DNA of 41,880 nt from positions 1-41,880 of the forward strand of contig NZ_JAMDGY010000116.1 in NCBI RefSeq assembly GCF_028656955.1, given 5' to 3'. Below the pieces are notes generated by a model. The model did not search any database. It saw nothing but the letters and a program-made list of their open reading frames with translations, and was not told where the DNA came from. The stretch's first letter is position 1, and every line of letters begins with the position of its first letter. Origin of the DNA: Pseudomonas fontis. GTDB taxonomy: Bacteria > Pseudomonadota > Gammaproteobacteria > Pseudomonadales > Pseudomonadaceae. The translations under genes were made by a program, and so were the position numbers. Below are positions 7,630 through 17,033 of the stretch, in pieces.

Positions 7630-8546
7630 ACGTTGGCAGGTACTGGCGGAACGACGATTGGCTCGATGACCGGGGCCACGAAGGTCGGCGTCGGCAGATT
7701 CATCATTTGCGCCAGCAGTTTGCCCAGGCGCGGACGCAGCTCGCTGCGCGCAATGATCATGTCGATGGCGCCGTGCTCCAGCAGGAACTCGCTGCGCTGG
7801 AAGCCTTCCGGCAGTTTTTCACGTACGGTCTGCTCGATCACCCGTGGGCCGGCGAAGCCGATCAGGGCTTTCGGCTCACCGACGATGACGTCGCCGAGCA
7901 TCGCCAGGCTGGCGGATACGCCACCGTAGACCGGGTCGGTCAGCACCGAGATGAACGGGATGCCTTCTTCACGCAGACGTGCCAGCACGGCCGAAGTCTT
8001 GGCCATTTGCATCAGCGAGATCAGCGCTTCTTGCATGCGCGCACCGCCGGAAGCGGAGAAGCAGATCATTGGGCAACGGTTTTCCAGGGCATAGTTGGCT
8101 GCGCGCACGAAGCGCTCACCGACGATGGCACCCATGGAACCGCCCATGAAGGAGAACTCGAAGGCGCTGACCACGACCGGCATGCCCAGCAGGGTGCCGC
8201 TCATGGAGATCAGCGCGTCTTTCTCGCCGGTCTGCTTTTGCGCGCCGGTCAGGCGGTCCTTGTACTTCTTGCCGTCACGGAATTTCAGACGGTCAACCGG
8301 CTCCAGGTCAGCGCCCAGTTCGGCACGGCCTTCGGCGTCGAGGAAAATGTCGATACGCGCACGTGCGCCGATACGCATGTGGTGGTTGCACTTGGGGCAG
8401 ACATCCAGGGTCTTTTCCAGCTCCGGACGATAGAGGACGGCCTCGCAGGACGGGCACTTGTGCCACAGACCTTCAGGCACCGAGCTCTTCTTCACCTCGG
8501 AACGCATGATCGAAGGGATCAGTTTGTCTACTAACCAGTTGCTCAT
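7626..8546 (-). CDS. accD: Acetyl-CoA carboxylase carboxyltransferase subunit beta
   Basis: A 306-residue beta subunit that, with AccA, transfers the carboxyl group from carboxybiotin-BCCP to acetyl-CoA to form malonyl-CoA. The N-terminal C4 zinc ribbon is visible as C31, C34, C50 and C53. The crotonase-fold carboxyltransferase core follows, with SASGGARMQE and PVYGGVSAS. The final 25 residues or so are proline/valine-rich and probably disordered. An AGAAAG-rich ribosome site precedes the ATG. It is the first gene of the accD-folC-dedD unit. Confidence 0.97.
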   Translation of the reverse strand: MSNWLVDKLIPSIMRSEVKKSSVPEGLWHKCPSCEAVLYRPELEKTLDVCPKCNHHMRIGARARIDIFLDAEGRAELGADLEPVDRLKFRDGKKYKDRLTGAQKQTGEKDALISMSGTLLGMPVVVSAFEFSFMGGSMGAIVGERFVRAANYALENRCPMICFSASGGARMQEALISLMQMAKTSAVLARLREEGIPFISVLTDPVYGGVSASLAMLGDVIVGEPKALIGFAGPRVIEQTVREKLPEGFQRSEFLLEHGAIDMIIARSELRPRLGKLLAQMMNLPTPTFVAPVIEPIVVPPVPANV

Positions 8547-8828
8547 GCTTTCTTTCTCCAGTAGCGGCGACCGGCAGGCAAATGTTGCCGGGTCACGCGT
8601 ATGCCCTTGAGCTCAATTCGTGTATGACGCGATGAAGGCCCAGGCCCGGCGGCGCGCGTGCAGCGCATACCACCCTGACCCCGACCCATCGTCAACCTGT
8701 AAAGGCGACGCCTGAGGCGCCACCCGATAATTTCGACCGGCCCGGGGGCGCGATCCGGCAGCAACGGGCTGCGAAAGCTATGGACGATGGCGCGCAGCCA
8801 GCCGTCACATCCGCAACACCCTGCCCTG
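8547..8828 (-). promoter_or_regulatory. Long leader/promoter region of accD
   Basis: These 282 bases between trpF and accD hold no convincing gene. On the minus strand a TTGACG (8690-8695) and a GTATGC (8665-8670), 19 bases apart, are a weak promoter candidate. A small GC-rich dyad (GGCGACGCCTGAGGCGCC) lies at about 8702-8720. The candidate would give an mRNA leader of roughly 110 bases before accD, long enough for post-transcriptional control, but I see no recognisable element. Confidence 0.3.
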
Positions 8829-9449
8829 TCACGCCTGGCGCACTGCGCGCAGGAAGGCTTCGATCTTCAACGGGTCCTTGATGCCCTTGGCCTCCTCGAC
8901 CCCACCGCTGACGTCCACGGCATAGGGGCGAACCTGGGCAATTGCCTGGGCAACGTTCTCTGGCGAGAGGCCGCCGGCGAGGATGATCGGCTTGCTCAGT
9001 CGCTCAGGCACCAATGACCAGTCGAAGGCCTCGCCAGTACCACCGGGCACGCCCGCGACATAGGTGTCGAGCAGGATGCCGCTGGCATTTGCATACAGTT
9101 TGCAGCTGGCTTCCAGGTCATCACCCGGGCGCACGCGCAAGGCCTTGATCCAGGGGCGGTTGAAACCCTCGCAATCGGCCGGGGTTTCATCACCGTGAAA
9201 TTGCAGCAAGTCTAGCGGCACCGCCTCGAGGATCTCGTTGAGCTCGCAGCGGCTGGCGTTGACGAACAACCCCACGGTGGTCACGAACGGCGGCAGCGCC
9301 GCGATGATCGCCCGTGCCTGCTGTACGTTCACCGCACGCGGGCTCTTGGCATAGAACACCAGGCCAATGGCATCGGCGCCGGCTTCAGCCGCTGCCAGGG
9401 CATCTTCTATGCGGGTAATCCCGCAGATCTTGCTGCGAACGGCGGACAT
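8829..9449 (-). CDS. trpF: Phosphoribosylanthranilate isomerase
   Basis: A 206-residue monofunctional TIM-barrel enzyme of tryptophan synthesis. It rearranges phosphoribosylanthranilate to the carboxyphenylamino-deoxyribulose phosphate. The general base is C9 in KICGITR and the general acid D128 in LLDTYV. The phosphate-binding loops are GGTGEAFDW (about 136-144) and LAGGLSPENV, with DVSGGVE near 179. As in other pseudomonads it lies apart from the other trp genes, here 39 bases after truA on the same strand and upstream of accD. Confidence 0.96.
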   Translation of the reverse strand: MSAVRSKICGITRIEDALAAAEAGADAIGLVFYAKSPRAVNVQQARAIIAALPPFVTTVGLFVNASRCELNEILEAVPLDLLQFHGDETPADCEGFNRPWIKALRVRPGDDLEASCKLYANASGILLDTYVAGVPGGTGEAFDWSLVPERLSKPIILAGGLSPENVAQAIAQVRPYAVDVSGGVEEAKGIKDPLKIEAFLRAVRQA

Positions 9450-9488
9450 AGGCCGTGGAACCTCAGCTGAACCGGAAAGCCCCGGATG

Positions 9489-10391
9489 TTAGCAAATGAC
9501 TTGCGGGTCGTCAGCCGCCAAAGACTCGAAGCCGGAAAGGAAGTGTGGGCCGATGTAACGCTGCGGCAGCAGGTACTCCTGTGGATACTCGACCTGCACC
9601 AGGTACAACCCATACGGATGCGCCGTGACGCCCGCCGCACGGCGGTCACGCTGGGCCAGCACCTCGCCCGCCCACTCCGCCGGCCGCTGCCCGGCACCAA
9701 TGGTCATCAGCACCCCGGCAATGTTGCGCACCATGTGGTGCAGGAAGGCGCTGGCACGGATATCCAGCACGATCATCTTGCCGTGGCGGGTAACGCGCAG
9801 GTGATGGATCTGCTTGATTGGCGACTTGGCCTGGCACTGGCCGGCGCGGAAGGAGCTGAAATCGTGGGTGCCTACCAGGTACGCGGCAGCCTGTGCCATG
9901 CGCTCGACATCCAGCGGCCGGTGGTTCCAGGTGACCTGGTCACCCAGGTGGGCCGGGCGTACCTGGTCGTTGTAGATGATGTAGCGGTAGCGCCGGGCCA
10001 TGGCCTTGAAGCGGGCATGGAAATGCTCCGGCATCTGCTCGGCCCAGGTCACGCTGATGTCGTGGGGCAGGTTGATGTTGGCGCCCATGGTCCAGGCTTT
10101 CATGCTGCGTACGGCCTGGGTGTCGAAGTGCACCACCTGGCCACTGGCATGCACCGAGGCGTCGGTGCGCCCGGCGCAGTGGATCGACACGGGCGAGTCG
10201 GCCACGCGGGACAGCGCCTCTTCCAGGGTTTGCTGGACGCTCAGCACATCGCCGGCCTGGCGCTGCCAGCCGTGGTAGCGCGAGCCTTTGTATTCAACGC
10301 CCAGGGCGATGCGGAAGAAGCCTTCGGCCGCCGATTCGGCAGCCGCGTTATCAATGATTTCCAAGGGGATACAGCCTGTCGGTTTACGCAA
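9489..10391 (-). CDS. truA: tRNA pseudouridine(38-40) synthase TruA
   Basis: TruA modifies uridines 38-40 in the anticodon arm of many tRNAs. The body from about residue 26 matches the family: YKGSRYHGWQRQ, the catalytic D77 in GRTDA, RRYRYIIYN, and a C-terminal HHMVRNIAG. Two features are unusual. There is no ATG in frame before the conserved core. The coordinates given use a TTG at 10391, and another TTG at 10362-10364 would give 291 residues. Neither has a clear Shine-Dalgarno sequence. Also, the near-invariant glycine after GRTDA is serine here (GRTDASVHAS). The gene lies between a hairpin after fimV and trpF. Confidence 0.93.
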   Translation of the reverse strand: MRKPTGCIPLEIIDNAAAESAAEGFFRIALGVEYKGSRYHGWQRQAGDVLSVQQTLEEALSRVADSPVSIHCAGRTDASVHASGQVVHFDTQAVRSMKAWTMGANINLPHDISVTWAEQMPEHFHARFKAMARRYRYIIYNDQVRPAHLGDQVTWNHRPLDVERMAQAAAYLVGTHDFSSFRAGQCQAKSPIKQIHHLRVTRHGKMIVLDIRASAFLHHMVRNIAGVLMTIGAGQRPAEWAGEVLAQRDRRAAGVTAHPYGLYLVQVEYPQEYLLPQRYIGPHFLSGFESLAADDPQVIC

Positions 10392-10410
10392 TGCCGGGGA
10401 TTATAACGAC

Positions 10411-10435
10411 AACGGCAGCCCTGATGGCTGCCGTT
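10411..10435 (-). terminator. Hairpin between fimV and truA
   Basis: A 10-bp perfect inverted repeat (AACGGCAGCC, 10411-10420, with 10426-10435) with a 5-base loop. On the minus strand it is followed by GTCGTTATAATC rather than a clean T run, so it is at best a moderate terminator. It sits 20 bases upstream of truA, and TATAAT within that flank could be a truA -10 element. Confidence 0.45.
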
Positions 10436-10454
10436 GGCGATACACGATAAACCT

Positions 10455-10545
10455 GTAGCCGCTGCCGCAGGCTGCGCTCGCCTGCTGAGCAGGCGCCGCT
10501 GTTGGGAGCCCTGCGGGCTCCAGCGCAGCCTGCGGCAGCGGCTAC
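10455..10545. repeat. REPIN, GTAG class (copy 3)
   Basis: A complete inverted REP doublet with GTAG at 10455-10458 and CTAC at 10542-10545, in the same orientation as copies 1 and 2. It begins only 8 bases beyond the fimV stop codon, so the hairpin would form the 3' end of the fimV message. Confidence 0.85.
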
Positions 10546-10553
10546 AAAGCTAC

Positions 10554-13364
10554 TCAGACCAGGCGGCCGAGCATCTCTTCAGCTTCTTTCTTCTGAGCGG
10601 CGCTGCCGCCTTCAACCACTTCCTGCAGGATGTCGCGCGCGCCGTCATGGTCGCCCATGTCGATGTAGGCACGGGCCAGGTCAAGGTTGGTGGCGTTGAC
10701 GTCGGTGCCGCCCATGAAGTCGAAGTCGTCGCCCATGTCCAGGTCGTCGAAGGCTGCATCGGCCTTGGCATCTTCCTCGGTGAAATGCGGCTCCAGCGAT
10801 GGCTGCTCAAGGCTTGCCGACAACTTGTCGAGCTCGGCGTTGACGTCATCCAGCTCCGAGGCGAATTTCGCTTCAGCCTCCGAATGGGTTTCGTCCGCCA
10901 GGGACAGGTCGAAGTCTTCCGGCAGGTCAAAGCCCGGCATATCGGCTTCCAGCCCCAGGTCGCGATCAAACGCAGCCAGCTCGGCCTCGATATCCACCGG
11001 CTCCGATGGCGACACTGCTGCGGCATCACCCCCGACATCCAGATCGAAATCAGCCAGGTCATCCAGTGTTGGCATTTCAACAGGCGTTTCGACCGGGGCC
11101 TCGGCAACCACAGGCGCAGCTTCCGGGACTTCTGGAGTTTCCGGGGTTTCCGGAACTACTGGCGCTTCTGGCTGCTCAGCCGCCGGAGCCGGGGCGTGCT
11201 CCTCGAACAGGCTGTCAAAGTCCAGGTCATCCAGAGCAGCAGGCTCGTCCAGTTCGGCTACCGGCTCGACGGCAGGCGCTTCCAGCTCGAGGCCGCCCAG
11301 CTCGTCATCCAGGCTCAGGTCGAAGGCGTCATCCAGGTCGTCTTCGGCCAGGGCCTCGGGCACTGCTGGCGCAGGCTGCTCTGGCTCGTCCGCCATCAGG
11401 TCGTCGATAAACGCCGGATCCAGCTCCGAGGTCAGTGCCGCCGCGCCAGCAATGCCAGCAGCCGCGACCGCCGCCATGGCCGGGAAGCGGCTTTTCAGCC
11501 CTTCGACATCGGCGTGGTTCTGGCCGGTGGCGATCAGTTGGCGCTCGTGGCCGGTGAACGCATCGCGATCACCCTGGCGGGCATAGACTTCCATCAATTT
11601 CAGGCGCAGGTCGCTGCGTTGCGGGTTCTGCTCTACCGCAGGCTCCAGCAGTTCGGCAGCGTGGTTCAGACGACCGCGGGCAATGCTCATCTCCGCTTCG
11701 GTCAGAATCGCATCGGCGACGGAAGCAGCAATCACCGGCTGGGCAAACGAGGCGTCTGCCACCACCGGCTCAACCTCTGGCTCCGGCTCTGGCTCAGGGG
11801 CTGGCGCCGGTACGATGGCCGCTGCCGGCTCAACAACAGTCACCGGCTCAGGCTTGGGCTGTGGTTTCTCGGGCTCATCAGCAGCGACCACGGCAGCGGC
11901 GGCCGACGCAGCGACCACACCAGGTGCCAGGGTCACGCTTGGCGGGGCGACTTCCAGGCCGTCGAAGCTGCCTGGCGGCAGATCCAGGTCAGGGCCCAGC
12001 TCGCTTTCTTCGTTCAGGGCACGCGCCATGCGCATGTGTTTTTCAGCTTCCTGCTGGGCCTTGCGCTTGCGTGCCAGCAACAGCAGGAGCAACAGCAGCA
12101 CCAGCAGCGACGAAGCGCCGATCAGTGCCAGCAGCAACGGGCTGGCAAACAGATCATCAAGGGGCTTGGAGGCGCTGTCAGCAGCTGCCGGAGGGTTCTG
12201 CACATCAGCCGGTGGCTGCTCTGCAACAGGCGCAGTATCGACCGCGGCCGGCGGTGGCGTAACCACGGTTTCTGCCGGGGCCGATTGCAACTGGGCATTG
12301 ATGGCCGGCGCTTCGGGCGCTGGCGCAGCAGCCGGGGCAGCGGCATCGACAGACTGGCCGCTTTGCGCTTCCAGACGGGCCAGTTGATCGTTTTTCAGGG
12401 CGATCAGGCGCTGCAGTTTATCCAGTTGGCTCTGCAGGTCGTTGACCCGGCCTTTCAGCTCGTCGCCTTCGCGGCGGCTGGTGTCGAGGGTTTCCTGCGT
12501 GGTCGCCAGCTTGTCGGCCAGCGCCTTGCTGCCAGCGGCACCCTTGCCGCCCGGGCTGACCAGGCGCAGGTTGTCTTGCTGGGCAATGCGCGCCGGTGCA
12601 GCTTCGGCAGCGGCGCGATGGGTCGCATCCAGCTGACGTGCGCGTGGGCCCAGGCGACGACCCTGGCGCCAGGCAGCGTACTGCTCGGCGACTTCAGTCA
12701 CGGCCTGTGGCTGGGCGATGCTCTGGATCTGTTGTTGATCAGGCAGGCGCAATACCTGGCCGGTCTTCAATTGGTTGATGTTGCCGTTGATGAAGGCGTC
12801 CGGGTTGAGCGCCTGGATCGCCAGCATGGTCTGCTGCACCGAACCGCCCTGGCGCGCACGCGAGGCGATTTCCCACAGGGTGTCACGACGCACCGTGGTG
12901 TACTGCTTCGGTGCACTGACCGCTGGGCTTACTGCGGCGGCGGCCTTGGCCGCCTCCGGGGAGAATTTGGACGGGTCGATCAGCACGCTGTAATCGCGCA
13001 GCAGGCGACCTTGCGGCCACATCACCTGCACCAGGAACTTGACCATCGGCGCCGACAGCGGCTGGCTCGAGGTCACCCGCAGCACGCTCTTGCCGCTGGG
13101 GTTGATCACCGGGGTGAACTTCAGGTCATTGAGGAAGGCCTGGCGTTCAACGCCCGCCTTGCTGAACTCTTCGGCAGGCGCCAGGCTCGGCACCACCTCG
13201 GCGGCACTCAGGCCGTTGACATCAAGCAGTTCGATCTCGGCGTCCAGGGGTTGATTCTGGGCCGACTTGAGGGTCAATTCGCCCAACCCGAGGGCATGCG
13301 CCATACCGGAAGACAGCGCCGACGCTGCGGCTATTGCTAACACCAGTTTGCGAATTCGAAGCAT
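10554..13364 (-). CDS. fimV: FimV/HubP family polar landmark protein
   Basis: A 936-residue inner-membrane protein. In Pseudomonas aeruginosa FimV organises the cell pole, type IV pilus function and twitching, and binds peptidoglycan. I use the ATG at 13364 (AGGATGAGG upstream), which yields a signal peptide ending ...GMAHA at residue 24. Features in order: the FimV N-terminal domain (25-135), a LysM domain (about 154-208), a coiled coil (about 280-335), a leucine-rich transmembrane helix (about 405-430), a very acidic Pro/Ala/Glu-rich cytoplasmic region, and a C-terminal TPR-like FimV domain (ARAYIDMGD...). The biased acidic region produces a 968-codon spurious antisense frame. It lies between the Usg-like gene and truA, the conserved order. 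Confidence 0.95.
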   Translation of the reverse strand: MLRIRKLVLAIAAASALSSGMAHALGLGELTLKSAQNQPLDAEIELLDVNGLSAAEVVPSLAPAEEFSKAGVERQAFLNDLKFTPVINPSGKSVLRVTSSQPLSAPMVKFLVQVMWPQGRLLRDYSVLIDPSKFSPEAAKAAAAVSPAVSAPKQYTTVRRDTLWEIASRARQGGSVQQTMLAIQALNPDAFINGNINQLKTGQVLRLPDQQQIQSIAQPQAVTEVAEQYAAWRQGRRLGPRARQLDATHRAAAEAAPARIAQQDNLRLVSPGGKGAAGSKALADKLATTQETLDTSRREGDELKGRVNDLQSQLDKLQRLIALKNDQLARLEAQSGQSVDAAAPAAAPAPEAPAINAQLQSAPAETVVTPPPAAVDTAPVAEQPPADVQNPPAAADSASKPLDDLFASPLLLALIGASSLLVLLLLLLLLARKRKAQQEAEKHMRMARALNEESELGPDLDLPPGSFDGLEVAPPSVTLAPGVVAASAAAAVVAADEPEKPQPKPEPVTVVEPAAAIVPAPAPEPEPEPEVEPVVADASFAQPVIAASVADAILTEAEMSIARGRLNHAAELLEPAVEQNPQRSDLRLKLMEVYARQGDRDAFTGHERQLIATGQNHADVEGLKSRFPAMAAVAAAGIAGAAALTSELDPAFIDDLMADEPEQPAPAVPEALAEDDLDDAFDLSLDDELGGLELEAPAVEPVAELDEPAALDDLDFDSLFEEHAPAPAAEQPEAPVVPETPETPEVPEAAPVVAEAPVETPVEMPTLDDLADFDLDVGGDAAAVSPSEPVDIEAELAAFDRDLGLEADMPGFDLPEDFDLSLADETHSEAEAKFASELDDVNAELDKLSASLEQPSLEPHFTEEDAKADAAFDDLDMGDDFDFMGGTDVNATNLDLARAYIDMGDHDGARDILQEVVEGGSAAQKKEAEEMLGRLV

Positions 13365-13514
13365 GACCTCATCCTTTGTGTGAACCTTCCCCGGCAACCG
13401 AGAAGAAGTGAAAAACCGCCCTGAGGCATTACGTACCACCTGCCCCGCAAGCGCCACAGGGCCGCTCACTTCCAGCAATTCGGAAACTTTATGCAAAGTG
13501 CCGCCAAGTATCTT

Positions 13515-14525
13515 TTACGCAAGGTCTTTTATCAACAATTGCGCCACTTGCACGGCGTTCAACGCGGCGCCCTTGCGCACGTTGTCGGTGGTCAGCCAGA
13601 GATTGAGCTGTTCAGCCTCGTCGATCCCGCTGCGCACTCGTCCAACGTAGACCACATCCTGGCCGACTGCGTCACCCACCGGCGTCGGATAATCGTCGCC
13701 GTCGACCAACTCAACGCTCTCGGCCGCTTCCAGCGCGGCATTGACCGCCGCCAGGTCCACCGCCTTGCGGCTGTGTACAGACACACTGTAGCTATCGCCA
13801 AAAAACACCGGGACTTGAACGCAAGTCACGGAAATCTTTAGTAAAGGCAAGCCCAGCAATTCGCGCAACTCGTTGACCAGGCGACGTTCCAGGACGCCAT
13901 GGCCTTCGGCATCGTTGGCGCCGACCTGGGCGAGCACGTTGAACGCCACCTGGCGGTCGAAAAAGCGTGGCTCCAATGGGCGGGCATTGAGCAGTTCAGC
14001 GGTTTGCCGGGCCAGTTCACCCACCGCTTCGCGGCCCTGGGCAGAGATGGCCATGCATGCCGTGACGTGGACGCGCTCGAGATCAAGCAGGTGTTTCAGC
14101 GGCGCCAGTGTCACGGCCAGGGCGACGGCGGCGGAACTTGGGCTGTGCACCTGCACGGGGGCTTTCAGGCCGACCAGTACGGCGGCGTTGGCTTCAGGCA
14201 CGACAGCCGGCGCCTGATCGGCCGGCAAGGCGCCGGACAGGTCGATGATGGAGCAACCGGCAGCCTGGGCACGCGCAACAAAACTGCGGGTGACGGCCGG
14301 GCCTGCGGCAAAGAACACCAGCTTGACCTGGCTGAAGTCGAACGCATCGACTTCACGCACGCGCACGTTGCGGCCTTTATAGGTCACGCTGCTGCCTGCC
14401 GACTCCATGCTGGCCAGCAGGTGCAGGGCGCCAACCGGGAATTGGCATTCTTCGAGGATCTGGACGAGGGTTTCACCGACTGTGCCGGTGGCACCGACTA
14501 CGGCGATATCAATGGGCTGGCTCAT
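13515..14525 (-). CDS. Asd-like protein lacking the catalytic cysteine (Usg family)
   Basis: A 336-residue paralogue of aspartate-semialdehyde dehydrogenase. The N-terminal NADP-binding motif VGATGTVGE (10-18) is kept. The active-site cysteine of true Asd (NPNC) is replaced: the corresponding stretch reads HSPSS, with S131 in its place. The second conserved motif is CMAISAQGREAV instead of QAVSGTG. It is therefore unlikely to reduce aspartyl phosphate. The proteins called Usg-1 in enterobacteria are the same kind of homologue and have no established function. It lies between true asd and fimV on the same strand. A REP element and terminator separate it from asd, so it probably has its own promoter. 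Confidence 0.88.
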   Translation of the reverse strand: MSQPIDIAVVGATGTVGETLVQILEECQFPVGALHLLASMESAGSSVTYKGRNVRVREVDAFDFSQVKLVFFAAGPAVTRSFVARAQAAGCSIIDLSGALPADQAPAVVPEANAAVLVGLKAPVQVHSPSSAAVALAVTLAPLKHLLDLERVHVTACMAISAQGREAVGELARQTAELLNARPLEPRFFDRQVAFNVLAQVGANDAEGHGVLERRLVNELRELLGLPLLKISVTCVQVPVFFGDSYSVSVHSRKAVDLAAVNAALEAAESVELVDGDDYPTPVGDAVGQDVVYVGRVRSGIDEAEQLNLWLTTDNVRKGAALNAVQVAQLLIKDLA

Positions 14526-14600
14526 GGTGAAATCCTCTGCTGAAACGGCGGGAGCGGCACTTTACTTGGATTCTTGAAGCGAGGTAAGGCTTTAGGCTGC

Positions 14601-14649
14601 CATCGCGGGACAAGCCCGCTCCCACACAGGGAAGTGTATTCCCGCGATG
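14601..14649. repeat. Truncated REPIN, GTGG class
   Basis: A full REP (14601-14625, read from CCAC) is followed by a shortened second arm. CATCGCGGG (14601-14609) pairs perfectly with CCCGCGATG (14641-14649), but the second GTGG head is missing. It lies between the asd terminator and the Usg-like gene. Confidence 0.7.
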
Positions 14650-14660
14650 AGCCGACACAG

Positions 14661-14700
14661 AAAACAAAAAGCCCGCCCTGGAATACCAGGGCGGGCTTTC
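14661..14700 (-). terminator. Strong intrinsic terminator of asd
   Basis: An 11-bp perfect GC-rich stem (14671-14681 with 14686-14696) has a 4-base loop. On the minus strand it is followed by a T-rich run (the A-rich 14661-14670). It begins about 24 bases after the asd stop codon and ends the leu-asd transcription unit. Confidence 0.93.
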
Positions 14701-14720
14701 GGTTTACTCGGCAGCAGCGA

Positions 14721-15833
14721 TCAACGCTCCAGCAGAATCCGCAGCATGCGCCGCAGCGGCTCCGCTGCGCCCCACAGCAACTGGTCACCCACCGTGAAAG
14801 CGCCCAGGTATTGCGAGCCCATGTTCAGCTTGCGCAGACGACCCACCGGGATGTTCAAGGTGCCGGTCACGTTGGTCGGGGTCAGCTCCTGCATGCTGAT
14901 CTCGCGCTGGTTCGGCACCAGTTTCACCCAAGGGTTGTGCTGGCTGATCATGCCTTCGATATCGGCAATCGGCACATCCTTGTTCAGCTTGATGGTCAGC
15001 GCCTGGCTGTGGCAACGCATGGCGCCAATGCGCACGCAGATACCATCGACCGGAATCGGGCTCTTGAAGCGACCCAGAATCTTGTTGGTCTCGGCCTGGG
15101 CCTTCCACTCTTCACGGCTCTGGCCGTTCGGCAGCTCTTTGTCGATCCACGGGATCAGGCTACCGGCCAGTGGCACGCCGAAGTTTTCGGTCGGGTAGGC
15201 TTCGCTGCGCATGGCCTCGGCGACCTTGCGGTCGATGTCGAGGATGGCGGCGGCCGGGTTGGCCAACTCGTCAGCCACGGCCGCGTGGGTAGCCCCCATC
15301 TGCTTGATCAGCTCGCGCATGTTCTGCGCACCGGCGCCCGAAGCCGCCTGGTAGGTCATGGCACTCATCCACTCGACCAGGCCGGCTTCGAACAGGCCAC
15401 CCAGGCCCATCAGCATCAGGCTGACGGTGCAGTTGCCGCCGATGTAGTTCTTGGTGCCGGCATCCAGCTGCTGGTCGATGACCTTGCGGTTGACCGGGTC
15501 CAGCACGATGACCGCGTCATCCTGCATGCGCAGGCTGGAAGCGGCGTCGATCCAGTAACCCTGCCAGCCAGCTTCGCGCAGCTTGGGGAATACCTCGTTG
15601 GTGTAGTCGCCACCCTGACAGGTCAGGATCACATCGAGGGTCTTGAGCTCTTCAATGCTGTACGCGTCCTTGAGCGGAGCAATCTCTTTGCCCACCGCCG
15701 GACCCTGGCCTCCAACATTGGAGGTAGTGAAGAACACCGGCTCGATCAGGTCGAAATCCTGCTCTTCCAGCATCCGCTGCATGAGCACGGAACCGACCAT
15801 ACCGCGCCAACCGATCAGACCTACACGTTTCAT
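14721..15833 (-). CDS. asd: Aspartate-semialdehyde dehydrogenase
   Basis: A 370-residue enzyme that reduces aspartyl phosphate to aspartate semialdehyde, the branch point to lysine/diaminopimelate, methionine and threonine. The NADP motif GWRGMVGS is at 8-15, the catalytic cysteine is C135 in GGNCTVSL, and the GAMRCHSQ segment carries the catalytic histidine. Length and motifs match the enterobacterial-type Asd, in contrast to the adjacent paralogue. It follows leuB by 63 bases that include a hairpin, and has a strong terminator behind it. Asd is normally essential for cell-wall synthesis. Confidence 0.97.
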   Translation of the reverse strand: MKRVGLIGWRGMVGSVLMQRMLEEQDFDLIEPVFFTTSNVGGQGPAVGKEIAPLKDAYSIEELKTLDVILTCQGGDYTNEVFPKLREAGWQGYWIDAASSLRMQDDAVIVLDPVNRKVIDQQLDAGTKNYIGGNCTVSLMLMGLGGLFEAGLVEWMSAMTYQAASGAGAQNMRELIKQMGATHAAVADELANPAAAILDIDRKVAEAMRSEAYPTENFGVPLAGSLIPWIDKELPNGQSREEWKAQAETNKILGRFKSPIPVDGICVRIGAMRCHSQALTIKLNKDVPIADIEGMISQHNPWVKLVPNQREISMQELTPTNVTGTLNIPVGRLRKLNMGSQYLGAFTVGDQLLWGAAEPLRRMLRILLER

Positions 15834-15857
15834 CGCAACTACACCTTCGCTAAAAGT

Positions 15858-15889
15858 GGGCCGCTGCCTTGGGAAAGTGGCAGCGGGCC
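15858..15889 (-). terminator. Hairpin between leuB and asd
   Basis: An 8-bp stem (15861-15868 with 15879-15886) extends by two further pairs beyond one mismatch. On the minus strand it is followed by CCCACTTTTAGC, a poor T run. It may partially separate leuB from asd transcription. Confidence 0.4.
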
Positions 15890-15896
15890 AGAGAGA

Positions 15897-16979
<1,083 letters not shown>

Positions 16980-17033
16980 GCTTTCCTCTATCTCAATTCA
17001 AGCGGCGCGCCGACCTCGGCCCACCGGAAAAAA

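Noticed and set aside
10434..13340. A 968-codon plus-strand open frame opposite fimV
   Set aside because: It is the antisense shadow of a GC-rich, Ala/Glu/Pro-biased gene, has no recognisable domain, and begins inside a REPIN.
13365..13514. Sigma-54 promoter upstream of fimV
   Set aside because: GG and GC elements near 13490-13510 are not at the required 10-base spacing.
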